Positions 1 through 6,360 of a DNA stretch of 9,252 nucleotides are shown piece after piece. This DNA comes from RYN-111 sp046723735. GTDB taxonomy: Bacteria > Actinomycetota > Actinomycetes > Mycobacteriales > SCTD01. How positions within the stretch are numbered: the first letter of the stretch is position 1; every line of letters starts with the position of its first letter. The notes below the pieces were generated by a model. It was not told the origin of the DNA. It made no database searches and saw only the letters and a program-made list of their open reading frames with translations. The stretch is from assembly GCA_046723735.1 (NCBI GenBank), contig JBKOVB010000145.1, positions 1 through 9,252 on the forward strand. Reading direction: 5' to 3'. Position numbers and translations under genes: made by a program.

Positions 1-2611
1 CCAGCAGTGCGCACAAGGCCACGGCGAGGGCCGCCACCCAGTCGACAGGCTCGAGCGCAACGGTGCCGAACAGCGACTGCAGGGGCGGCAGGTACACCAC
101 GGCGACCTGCATCAGCAGCACGATGCTGAGGCTCAGTGCGAGCCACCCGTTGGGCGGCAGGTCGCGGCTGAGGGCCGATTCATGCTCGGTCCGCACGTTG
201 AAGGCGTTCACCAGCTGGAAGAGCACGAACGTCGTGAAGGCCAGCGTGAGGGCCCGCTCCTGCGCGGCGGTGGTGTCCGCGACCACGAGCACGGCGAGCG
301 TTCCTGCCGCCATGGTGAGGGCGACGGGGAGGAGCTGGGCGAGCCGACGGCTCGTGAGGATCCCTTCGCTGCTCGATCGAGGTGGACGCTGCATGACGCG
401 ACGAGAGGGGCGGTCGAGCCCCAGAGCCATTGCCGGAGGCCCGTCCGTGACAAGGTTCACCCAGAGCACCTGGACGGCGGTCATGGGAGTCGGCAACGCG
501 AGCAGGATGGCGGTGACGAACACCAGCATGGCGGCGATGTTGGTGGTGAGCTGGAAGCGCACGAACTTGACGATGTTGTCGTAGATGCCGCGGCCGTGTT
601 CCACAGCGGCCTCGATGGTGGCGAAGTTGTCGTCGGTGAGCACGATGTCGGCGGCGTCCTTGGCAACTTCTGAGCCCGTCCGTCCCATCGCCACGCCTAC
701 GTGTGATGCCCGCAGCGCAGCGGCGTCGTTCACGCCGTCGCCGGTCATCGCGACGACATGTCCGCGCCGTGCCAGGGCGCGGACGATGGCGACCTTGTGC
801 TCGGGTGCGACGCGTGCGAAGACGCCGATCCCGTCGACGTCCGCGGCGAGCGTCTCCTCGTTCATGGCGTCGAGGTCGGTGCCCGTGACAGCACGACCGG
901 AGATGCCCACTTCACGAGCGATCGCGGTTCCGGTGTCGACATGGTCGCCCGTGATCATCTTCACGGTGATCCCCGCCTGTTGACAGCGCGCGACGGCCTC
1001 AGGTGCCTCAGGACGAGGAGGGTCGGCGATGCCGACCAGGCCGAGGAACACCAGATCGTGTGCTTGCGTGGCCAGGTCGGTGTCGCCGGATAGCGCGTCC
1101 GAGAGGCGCCTTTGGGCCGCGCCCAGAACCCGCAGGCCACGGGCCGCCATGGCCTGCACGGTGGAAAGCACCGCGGCGCGGCCGTGCTCGTCCAACGGCA
1201 CCTGCTCGCCGTCGACGATGCGTGCGGTGCAGCGGCCAAGCAGCACGTCCGGTGCTCCCTTGGTCACCAGGAGCGCACCGTCTCGGGTGCTGTGCAACGT
1301 CGCCATGTACTTGCGTGCGGAGTCGAACGGCAGCTCTGCGATGCGGGGCAGGTCGTGCCGCAGGGCGGGGATGGAGAGCCCTGTCTCGGCGGCGTGGCGC
1401 AGGAGGGCAACCTCCATCGGGTCTCCGAGCACGGCATCGCCGTCGACCGTGGCGTCGTTGCACAGCACGAACGCGCGAAGCAGGGCGCTCCACTCGGGGC
1501 ACGTGGAGCTTGCGGCGCGCGCCCCGCCGACCCACAGCTGGCGGACGGTCATGACGTTGGACGTCAGAGTGCCGGTCTTGTCGGTGCACACCACGGTCGT
1601 CGAGCCGAGCGTCTCGACCGAGGCGAGTCGCCGCACGATCGCTCCCCGGCGGGCCATGCGATGCACGCCGAGCGCCAGCACGAGCGAGAGAACTGCCGGG
1701 AGTCCTTCGGGCACGACCGCGACGGCCAGGGCGACACCACGCAGCATGATGTCGTCCAGCTGCTCACCGCGTATTGCTGCGACTCCTCCGTACGCGGCGA
1801 CGACCAGGATCCCGATCAGCGCCAAGCGACGACCGACGGCGTCGAGCTGCACCTGAAGAGGCGTCGCCGGCACGGAGGTCGAGGCCAGCAAGTGCGCGAC
1901 ACGACCAATCTCGGTGTCCATCCCAGTTGCCACAGTGAGCATCTCGGCGCGACCACGGGTCACCACTGTGTTCGCATGGAGCATGTTGGTGCGCTCCGCC
2001 AACGGCGTCTGCCGCTCCAGGACGACCGGCGTCTTGACGACCGGACGTGACTCACCGGTGAGGGACGACTCGTCCAGCTGGAGGTCGTGCGCCTCGATCA
2101 CCCGGCCGTCGGCTGGGACGCGGGTGCCCGCCTCGAGGAGGACGAGATCACCCGGGACGAGATCCTGCGCGTCGACCGACGACACCTGTCCATCCCGTCG
2201 AACCACGGCCTCCGTCACGAGCATGCGCCGCAGCGCGTCGATGCTCCGTGCCGCCTTGCGCTCCTGGAGGAAGCCGATGACGGCGTTGAGCAACAGGACG
2301 ACCGCGATCACAGCACTGTCCCTGACGTCACCGATCACGCCAGCCAGCACCGCGCCGGCGAGCAGGATCAAGAACAGGGTGTTGTGGAACTGCGCCAGGA
2401 ACACGCGATACGCGCGCGCGCGCTCTGCCTCGCGCAGCCGGTTCGGACCCCAGCGGGCCAGGAGAGCTTCCGCCTGCTCCGCCGCCAGGCCGCGCCCGAG
2501 ATCCGTACCCAGTTCACGGGCGACAGCCTCGACCTCGCGTTCGTGAGGCCACCAGGTCTGCGAGGAGTCAGGTGTGCTCGCCGGAGCCACGTCGAGGGGT
2601 GGGGAGGGCAT
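1..2611 (-). CDS. Cation-translocating P-type ATPase, bacterial Ca2+-ATPase (P2A-like, CtpF-like), C-terminus cut by window edge
   Basis: The protein is an integral membrane pump that would use ATP to export a cation, probably Ca2+. Start ATG at 2611 is chosen for the GGAGG a few bases upstream and for the N-terminal cation-ATPase domain that follows; 870 codons fit in the window, and only the end of the last helix and a short tail should be missing. Visible landmarks are TGES at residues 185-188 (actuator), PEGLP at 301-305 (M4 ion site), DKTGTLT with phosphorylated Asp344, KGAP at 451-454 (nucleotide binding) and GDGVND ending at Asp629. M6 reads NLVTDG (Asn719, Thr722, Asp723), as in SERCA. 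M5 keeps Asn691 but has Ala694 where SERCA has its site-I Glu771, so a single Ca2+ site is likely, as in Listeria LMCA1. The frame is continuous between all these motifs. Family is secure; the ion is inferred, and Na+ or another cation is possible. M. tuberculosis CtpF is a comparable pump under DosR control. Confidence 0.95.
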   Translation of the reverse strand, partial: MPSPPLDVAPASTPDSSQTWWPHEREVEAVARELGTDLGRGLAAEQAEALLARWGPNRLREAERARAYRVFLAQFHNTLFLILLAGAVLAGVIGDVRDSAVIAVVLLLNAVIGFLQERKAARSIDALRRMLVTEAVVRRDGQVSSVDAQDLVPGDLVLLEAGTRVPADGRVIEAHDLQLDESSLTGESRPVVKTPVVLERQTPLAERTNMLHANTVVTRGRAEMLTVATGMDTEIGRVAHLLASTSVPATPLQVQLDAVGRRLALIGILVVAAYGGVAAIRGEQLDDIMLRGVALAVAVVPEGLPAVLSLVLALGVHRMARRGAIVRRLASVETLGSTTVVCTDKTGTLTSNVMTVRQLWVGGARAASSTCPEWSALLRAFVLCNDATVDGDAVLGDPMEVALLRHAAETGLSIPALRHDLPRIAELPFDSARKYMATLHSTRDGALLVTKGAPDVLLGRCTARIVDGEQVPLDEHGRAAVLSTVQAMAARGLRVLGAAQRRLSDALSGDTDLATQAHDLVFLGLVGIADPPRPEAPEAVARCQQAGITVKMITGDHVDTGTAIAREVGISGRAVTGTDLDAMNEETLAADVDGIGVFARVAPEHKVAIVRALARRGHVVAMTGDGVNDAAALRASHVGVAMGRTGSEVAKDAADIVLTDDNFATIEAAVEHGRGIYDNIVKFVRFQLTTNIAAMLVFVTAILLALPTPMTAVQVLWVNLVTDGPPAMALGLDRPSRRVMQRPPRSSSEGILTSRRLAQLLPVALTMAAGTLAVLVVADTTAAQERALTLAFTTFVLFQLVNAFNVRTEHESALSRDLPPNGWLALSLSIVLLMQVAVVYLPPLQSLFGTVALEPVDWVAALAVALCALL

Positions 2612-2720
2612 CGCACTCACCTCCGCTGCTCGCACCCAGCTCGGTCCGCCACCCGCCTGCTCGGAGGTTGCGCGACGGGTGTTGAGAACTATGACGCTGC
2701 CAGCAACCACCAGGCCGAGA

Positions 2721-2736
2721 CAGAGGCCAAGGTCCC
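2721..2736 (-). promoter_or_regulatory. DosR-box-like site, ATPase-proximal copy
   Basis: On the minus strand this reads GGGACCTTGGCCTCTG, about 110 bases upstream of the ATPase start. It matches 11 of 13 informative positions of the mycobacterial DosR (DevR) motif as I recall it, GGGACTTNNGNCCCT. A second copy differing at one base lies inverted at 2855-2870. The repetition is seen directly; assignment to a DosR/NarL-type regulator is inference. A possible but weak -10 for the ATPase is CATAGT at 2688-2693. Confidence 0.45.
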
Positions 2737-2854
2737 CGCAGGCGCAAGGATGTGTGGACGGCTCGGCGTCCGCGTCCCGACAGCGACTCCGTTGGCACTT
2801 CCCCTCGGGCCAGGTGCATGTGCCCTCGCCGCGGATCGAGGCCGCGAGGCTGCT

Positions 2855-2870
2855 GGGACCTTTGCCTCTG
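2855..2870 (+). promoter_or_regulatory. DosR-box-like site, ATPase-distal copy
   Basis: The plus strand reads GGGACCTTTGCCTCTG, 15 of 16 bases identical to the inverted copy at 2721-2736, with 118 bases between them. Mycobacterial DosR-controlled promoters often carry two boxes, so an ATPase-directed regulatory pair is the natural reading. No intact plus-strand gene follows that this copy could serve. Confidence 0.4.
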
Positions 2871-3023
2871 GTGACTTCGCAACCCCGTAGGAAGCGTCGG
2901 GCTAGGACTGCCGCCACGTGACCGGCCGCCGTGCGGACGCGAAGGAGCGCGAGGTCCGATGGTCAGCACCGACACTGTCACCGTCCCGGCTGACCGTCGT
3001 ACCCGCCGCGCACGTGTCCTCGG

Positions 3024-3250
3024 CTGCGGTTCTGGCTGCCTCGTGCCGTCGACGGCGAGGTCTCGGGCGGCCTCGTGCTGGCGGAGAAGGCTGCAGCAGA
3101 TCTCGACGTCGGTGTCGGCGACGCGCCCTGCTCGACCTTCCCGCCGTCGCGTGGGATTTGGGTGTGGTCACCGTCGCGCTCGCGCCGCTGCTGACTGCCC
3201 ACAAGATGCGCCGGCTCGACATCCCCTCGACGTTGCGGGTCGTGGAGTGA
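3024..3250 (+). pseudogene. Decayed remnant of an FtsX-like ABC transporter permease
   Basis: Two pieces of permease-like protein lie in different frames. From about 3024 to 3120 one frame reads ...VDGEVSGG then LVLAEKAAADLDVGVGD, which resembles the extracellular part of FtsX/MacB-type permeases, where a new value is accepted by a 'sekLAadLgvkvGD' segment. From about 3122 to the TGA at 3250 a second frame gives a hydrophobic segment, LGVVTVALAPLLTA, and the tail HKMRRLDIPSTLRVVE, typical of a permease C-terminus. The two parts are normally separated by a long domain and further helices, so an internal deletion plus a frameshift is the simplest explanation. No start codon or ribosome site is apparent, and no ATPase partner gene is nearby. 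Family assignment rests on remembered motif resemblance, hence moderate confidence. Confidence 0.5.
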
Positions 3251-3333
3251 CCTCGCCGGTTGAACGGGGTGGCCCGCACGTCCGTGAGTCCGGGTAGCAC
3301 CGCGTGGTGCTCTCGCCGAGCGCGGAGGTCGGG

Positions 3334-3879
3334 ATGGCACGTCGACGCAGCATCGGGAAGGCCGGCCGGCTCACCGCGGTCGCGGCAGGCGCGGTGGTGC
3401 TTGTCGCCGCGTGCGGCAGCAGCGGGTCGAGCAAGAGCTCGTCGGTCGCCGCGGGGGAGTCGGGCAAGGGCGCCACGGTGAAGGTCCGGAGCGGCCCGAT
3501 GGGCAGCTACCTCACCGACCAGCAGGGCCGCACGCTGTACGTGTTCGCCAAGGACACGGGCACGACGTCGCAGTGCTACGGGTCGTGCGCAAGCTTCTGG
3601 CCCCCGTTGGTCACGACCGGTGCACCCCAGGCCGGAACCGGGGCCAGCGCGACGGTCGGGACCACCGCCCGCACCGGCGGGGCCATGCAGGTGACCTACG
3701 CCGGTCACCCCTTGTACCGCTTCGCGAACGACCGGTCCGCCGGCGACAGGAAGGGCCAGGGGCTGAACCTCAGCGGCGGGCTGTGGTGGATGGTCATGCC
3801 CGACGGGTCGCCGCTGACGACGTCCGCGGGCGCATCGCCGTCCGACACGTCGAGCGACGACAACGGCTACTACCACTGA
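3334..3879 (+). CDS. Secreted lipoprotein with two Yx(FWY)xxD repeats (Lipoprotein_15 / COG4315 family)
   Basis: A 181-residue exported lipoprotein of unknown function. The ATG at 3334 has GGAGG five bases upstream; an in-frame GTG at 3304 lacks a comparable site. Residues 1-26 form a signal peptide (basic MARRR, then a hydrophobic run) ending in the lipobox VAAC, with Cys27 as the lipid-modified residue. A Ser/Gly-rich linker follows. The mature part contains two copies of the family repeat: YVFAKD at 69-74, followed by a Cys81/Cys85 pair and FWPPL, and YRFAND at 128-133, followed by a GLWWMVMPDG segment. Both repeats are intact. The family is widespread in actinobacteria, sometimes near redox or cytochrome genes, but no activity is established. 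It is probably co-transcribed with the membrane protein starting 53 bases downstream. A lone GGGTAG at 3292 has no matching -35. Confidence 0.9.
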   Translation: MARRRSIGKAGRLTAVAAGAVVLVAACGSSGSSKSSSVAAGESGKGATVKVRSGPMGSYLTDQQGRTLYVFAKDTGTTSQCYGSCASFWPPLVTTGAPQAGTGASATVGTTARTGGAMQVTYAGHPLYRFANDRSAGDRKGQGLNLSGGLWWMVMPDGSPLTTSAGASPSDTSSDDNGYYH

Positions 3880-3932
3880 GTCCGGCGCAGCCGGCCCGTG
3901 TCGCCGCGACGACGGTGACGACCAGGGGCACC

Positions 3933-4466
3933 ATGCGCGCCATGCCCCTTCGCCGGCACCGTCTGGACTACGTGTTCATCCCGTTCTTCGTCGTCGGGAT
4001 CCTCAACGCCGCGCTCATGAGCCTGCCCGAGTCGCTCGGGGTGCCCGTGACGGCGGACAGCCCGTGGCCGCCGTTGCGGAGCCTGCACTCCTGGGCCGTG
4101 GCTCAGGAGCCGCAGCACCTGCACATCCCGCCGACGCTGGAGGCGAGCATCCTGTACGACGGGTTTGTCCAGCTCCCGCTACTGGTGCTGCTCCTGATTG
4201 GCCTGCTGCGCCTCACGCGGTGGAGCTGGCTGCCGCTCGTCGGTGTGGCCTACGCGGTGAGCGCCGTGCTCAACATGTTCTTCTATCTGATGCAGACATT
4301 CCTCGGCCCGGACGTGCCGCCGCACCTCGCGGTGTACCTGCCGCTGAACCTGCCCTGGCTGGTGCTGCCGGCTCTGCTGCTGTGGCGGATGTGGCCGCCG
4401 GCCCACGCCCGCGCGGTCGAGGTCAGCGCCGAGCCCGCTCCTCCTCGAAAGCCTCTGCCTGGGTGA
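3933..4466 (+). CDS. Four-helix membrane protein resembling EXPERA/TMEM97 (sigma-2 receptor-like) family
   Basis: A 177-residue polytopic membrane protein. Predicted helices lie at about 13-31, 71-92, 98-119 and 131-151. The order of features matches TMEM97/EXPERA proteins: a first helix ending in SLPES, a polar loop with an EP and PP segment, a second helix containing FVQLP (residues 78-82), a Trp-bracketed third helix entered after RWSW, and a last helix with AVYLP (133-137) and PALLLWRM. In human TMEM97 the corresponding positions read FQLP and SVYAP. EXPERA proteins bind or isomerise sterols or other lipids in eukaryotes; the bacterial role is unknown. Start ATG 3933 is preceded only by a weak AGGGG; ATG 3942 is an alternative. 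Translation may depend on the upstream lipoprotein gene. The last 44 bases overlap the 3' end of the convergent DUF2231 gene. The fold assignment is from remembered motifs and needs a profile search. Confidence 0.6.
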   Translation: MRAMPLRRHRLDYVFIPFFVVGILNAALMSLPESLGVPVTADSPWPPLRSLHSWAVAQEPQHLHIPPTLEASILYDGFVQLPLLVLLLIGLLRLTRWSWLPLVGVAYAVSAVLNMFFYLMQTFLGPDVPPHLAVYLPLNLPWLVLPALLLWRMWPPAHARAVEVSAEPAPPRKPLPG

Positions 4467-4977
4467 CCTCGTCGGCGACGCGGACGCCGTACCGGTAGGC
4501 GAGCATGCCGCCGATCCACCCGGAGGCCGCGAGCACCAGCAGCGAGGCGATCGACAGGACCAGCTGGCCCGTCTTGACCTCCCGGTCGGTGTCGTACCCG
4601 TCGTACCGCCAGATGAAGTTGCCTACGTACGCCGCCACGACGCACAGGTTGAGCGTCAGGTGGATGAGGGCCATCCGCTTCGCATGGGTGTGCCCCGTGA
4701 TGCGGCTCAGGTCCATGAGGCCGAACAGCGCGGCGAGCACTGCACCGATGACCCCGATGCCGATGAGCCACTCGCTGCCGTAGGTCAGCGCTCGCCCCCC
4801 GAAGTCGTCCTTCGCCTTCGAGGCGATGTCGAACACAAGGCTCGCCACCCAGGCACCGATGGGCACGGTGACGAGGAGCGGGTGGAAGGGGTGGCCGTAG
4901 GGTCCGGCGACGGGCGATGCGGGCTCCTTCGCTGCACGTGTCCGCTGCACGGTCTCGGGTCGAACAGTGGTCGTCAC
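4423..4977 (-). CDS. DUF2231 domain membrane protein
   Basis: A 184-residue integral membrane protein. The diagnostic segment GPYGHPFHPLLVTVPIGAW sits near residues 25-43 and has the two histidines typical of DUF2231. Four hydrophobic helices follow at about 33-50, 68-88, 100-121 and 135-158, then a charged tail rich in Glu and Arg. The family is of unknown function; its conserved histidines have led to suggestions of haem or metal binding, which I cannot confirm from sequence. The start is GTG at 4977, preceded by GGAGGAGG. A GGTT-N15-GGGTAT promoter lies about 45-70 bases upstream, just beyond the stop of the cysteine-rich gene. A 6-bp hairpin (4993-4998 with 5004-5009) lies in the leader just before the ribosome site. 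Confidence 0.9.
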   Translation of the reverse strand: MTTTVRPETVQRTRAAKEPASPVAGPYGHPFHPLLVTVPIGAWVASLVFDIASKAKDDFGGRALTYGSEWLIGIGVIGAVLAALFGLMDLSRITGHTHAKRMALIHLTLNLCVVAAYVGNFIWRYDGYDTDREVKTGQLVLSIASLLVLAASGWIGGMLAYRYGVRVADEVTQAEAFEEERARR

Positions 4978-5020
4978 GGCGTCCTCCTCCCCGCGGGCTC
5001 GGTGCCCGCCGTGGTGCCCG

Positions 5021-5045
5021 ATACCCCGCTCGGGGCGGGCGAACC
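5021..5045 (-). promoter_or_regulatory. Sigma-B/F-type promoter for the DUF2231 gene
   Basis: On the minus strand: GGTT (5045-5042), 15 bases, GGGTAT (5026-5021). This fits the actinobacterial stress sigma consensus (GTTT, about 15, GGGTAT/C). It starts three bases after the upstream gene's stop codon. Confidence 0.65.
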
Positions 5046-5047
5046 GG

Positions 5048-5299
5048 TCAGGCCTGCACGAGGTCGGTGCGGTCGCGGATCTCCTCCGCGGACGTGGCCA
5101 TCCGGGCGCAGTGCGCGGAGCAGAAGAACCGGCCGGCCACCTCGCTGCCGTGCCCCACGACCTTGCAGCCGCAGTGCTCGCACACCGGCGCCATCAGGTG
5201 GATGGCGCACTCGAAGCTGTCGAACCAGTGGCGCGCTCCGGCGGCCACCACCTCGAAGGCCTTGTCGTACTCGTTGCCGCACACCTCGCACGCCGCCAT
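5048..5299 (-). CDS. Small cysteine-rich metal-binding protein (prokaryotic metallothionein/zinc-ribbon-like)
   Basis: An 83-residue soluble protein, probably cytosolic as no signal peptide is seen. Cys4-x2-Cys7 lies at the N-terminus, then an aromatic FDSFEC segment with Cys31, then a Cys40-x2-Cys43-x-Cys45 cluster, then FFC(60)SAHC(64). His34, His42, His50 and His63 could also be ligands. Paired thiolates suggest one or two structural Zn sites; the CxHCGC...FFCSxHC arrangement recalls bacterial metallothionein (SmtA) and TRASH/FCS-type fingers. The start ATG at 5299 is chosen for the GGGAGG upstream; longer in-frame extensions to 5380 are Arg/Gly-rich and would cross the promoter. The gene is divergent from the F420 oxidoreductase and is followed by DUF2231, which has its own promoter. 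Function unknown; similar small proteins are common in actinobacteria. Confidence 0.85.
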   Translation of the reverse strand: MAACEVCGNEYDKAFEVVAAGARHWFDSFECAIHLMAPVCEHCGCKVVGHGSEVAGRFFCSAHCARMATSAEEIRDRTDLVQA

Positions 5300-5334
5300 G
5301 GCCGACCCTCCCGTCGTACCTCGTCGGTGCCCAC

Positions 5335-5359
5335 CTACCCCGAGGGCCAGCGTGCCAAC
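5335..5359 (-). promoter_or_regulatory. Sigma-B/F-type promoter for the cysteine-rich gene
   Basis: On the minus strand: GTTG (5359-5356), 15 bases, GGGTAG (5340-5335). Its -35 region lies back to back with that of the divergent oxidoreductase promoter. Confidence 0.55.
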
Positions 5360-5376
5360 CGGTCGTTGCCGGGTAC
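5352..5376 (+). promoter_or_regulatory. Sigma-B/F-type promoter for the F420 oxidoreductase, likely leaderless transcript
   Basis: GGGTAC at 5371-5376 with a weak GTGC 15 bases upstream (5352-5355). The ATG at 5386 is only 9 bases after the -10, where transcription should begin, and no Shine-Dalgarno sequence is present. The -35 match is poor, so confidence rests on the -10 and its placement. Confidence 0.45.
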
Positions 5377-5385
5377 CCACGTGAG

Positions 5386-6342
5386 ATGACGACCCTCGGA
5401 TACTTCGCCCTGAGCGAGGAGCACCCCGGTTCCGCGCTCGTCCGCCACGTCGCCCAGGCCGAGCAGGCCGGGTTCACGGCGGCCTGCGTGAGCGACCACT
5501 TTCACCCTTGGCTGGAGGAGCAGGGCCAGAGCCCGTTCGTCTGGTCGGTGCTGGGAGCCATCGCGTCGGCCACCGAACGGATCCGGGTCCAGACAGCGGT
5601 GACGTGCCCGACCATCCGGACCCACCCGGTGGTCGTCGCCCAGGCGGCCGCGACGACGGCGGAGCTGTTCGGAGCACGTTTCGCCCTGGGCGTCGGGTCC
5701 GGCGAGGCGCTCAACGAGCACGTGCTCGGCACGCACTGGCCGTCTGCCGACGTGCGGTTGGAGATGCTCGAGGAGGCCCTGGGCCTGATGCGCAGGATGT
5801 GGCAGGGCGACTCCGTGAACCACCGCGGACGGCACTACACCGTCGAGAACGCGCGACTGTTCACGCTCCCTTCGGAGGCGCCCCGCGTGGTGGTCGCGGC
5901 GGCAGGTCCCAAGGCTGCCGAGCTGGCGGCGCGGGTCGGCGACGGCCTGATCATGACGAGCCCGGACGAGGACGTGGTCCGTCGGTATCGCGACGCCGGC
6001 GGCACCGGGCCGGTGCAGGCGCACCTGAAGGTGTGCGTGGCGGACGACGAGCGCAAGGCGGTGGAGACCGCTTTTCGCACCTGGCGGAGCACCGTGGTCC
6101 CGGGTCAGCTGTCACAAGACCTGCCGACGCCGACCCACTTCGCCCAGGCGTCGCAGCTGGTGACCGAGGACCAGGTCGCGGGGAAGATCACGTGCGGGCC
6201 CGACGTGTCTCGGCACCTCGATGCGGTGGACGCCTACCGGCAGGTCGGGGTGGACGAGGTGTACGTCGCCCAGGTCGGTCCGGACCAGAAGAGCATGCTC
6301 GCGCTCTACGCCCAGGAGATCCTCCCCCGGCTCGCAGCCTGA
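5386..6342 (+). CDS. F420-dependent LLM-class oxidoreductase, G6PDH (FGD-like) family
   Basis: A 318-residue cytosolic TIM-barrel enzyme of the luciferase-like superfamily that should transfer hydride to or from coenzyme F420. It aligns along its length with mycobacterial F420-dependent glucose-6-phosphate dehydrogenase (Fgd1). The active-site residues are kept: Asp37-His38 and Trp42 in SDHFHPW (Fgd1 Asp39, His40, Trp44), and Glu107 in GVGSGEALNE (Fgd1 Glu109). A GPKAAELAARVGDGLI segment near residues 180-195 is the usual phosphate/flavin-side motif. Overall divergence from Fgd1 is considerable, so the substrate may not be glucose 6-phosphate; 'F420-dependent oxidoreductase, G6PDH family' is the safe name. 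The start at 5386 gives the usual N-terminus (LGYFALSEEHPG) and no upstream start is plausible, since the frame before it is promoter DNA. It converges on the hemerythrin gene with 12 bases between stops. Confidence 0.9.
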   Translation: MTTLGYFALSEEHPGSALVRHVAQAEQAGFTAACVSDHFHPWLEEQGQSPFVWSVLGAIASATERIRVQTAVTCPTIRTHPVVVAQAAATTAELFGARFALGVGSGEALNEHVLGTHWPSADVRLEMLEEALGLMRRMWQGDSVNHRGRHYTVENARLFTLPSEAPRVVVAAAGPKAAELAARVGDGLIMTSPDEDVVRRYRDAGGTGPVQAHLKVCVADDERKAVETAFRTWRSTVVPGQLSQDLPTPTHFAQASQLVTEDQVAGKITCGPDVSRHLDAVDAYRQVGVDEVYVAQVGPDQKSMLALYAQEILPRLAA

Positions 6343-6360
6343 CGCCGCGGGGGGTCAGGC
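6337..6360. terminator. Possible shared hairpin at the convergent stops
   Basis: GCCTGAC (6337-6343) pairs with GTCAGGC (6354-6360) across a 10-base loop. Each arm contains the stop codon of one of the two convergent genes. The stem is 7 bp and GC-rich but no T-tract follows, so it is a weak bidirectional terminator candidate. Confidence 0.35.

Larger units (their letters stand above)
2612..3333. other. Gene-poor interval between ATPase and lipoprotein
   Basis: About 720 bases with no intact gene. It contains the ATPase upstream region with the two DosR-like sites and the permease remnant. Open frames here on both strands are arginine- and proline-rich with no recognisable domain, as expected of GC-rich noncoding DNA. 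The stretch 2871-3020 shows nothing I can name. Confidence 0.6.

Noticed and set aside
1112..2890. Plus-strand frames of 267 and 312 codons across the ATPase
   Set aside because: Antisense to a P-type ATPase with every catalytic motif in one continuous frame.
3292..3297. GGGTAG before the lipoprotein as a further stress promoter
   Set aside because: No GTTT-like element at 15 bases (the position reads CCCG); the nearest GGTT is 30 bases away.
2902..3876. 324-codon minus-strand frame opposite the lipoprotein
   Set aside because: Low-complexity Arg/Ala/Gly composition; the plus-strand lipoprotein has signal peptide, lipobox and repeats.
4660..5385. Long N-terminal extension of the F420 oxidoreductase
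   Set aside because: The frame is open back to 4660 but is antisense to DUF2231 and the cysteine-rich gene, crosses the promoters and is unlike any family member before residue 1 at 5386.
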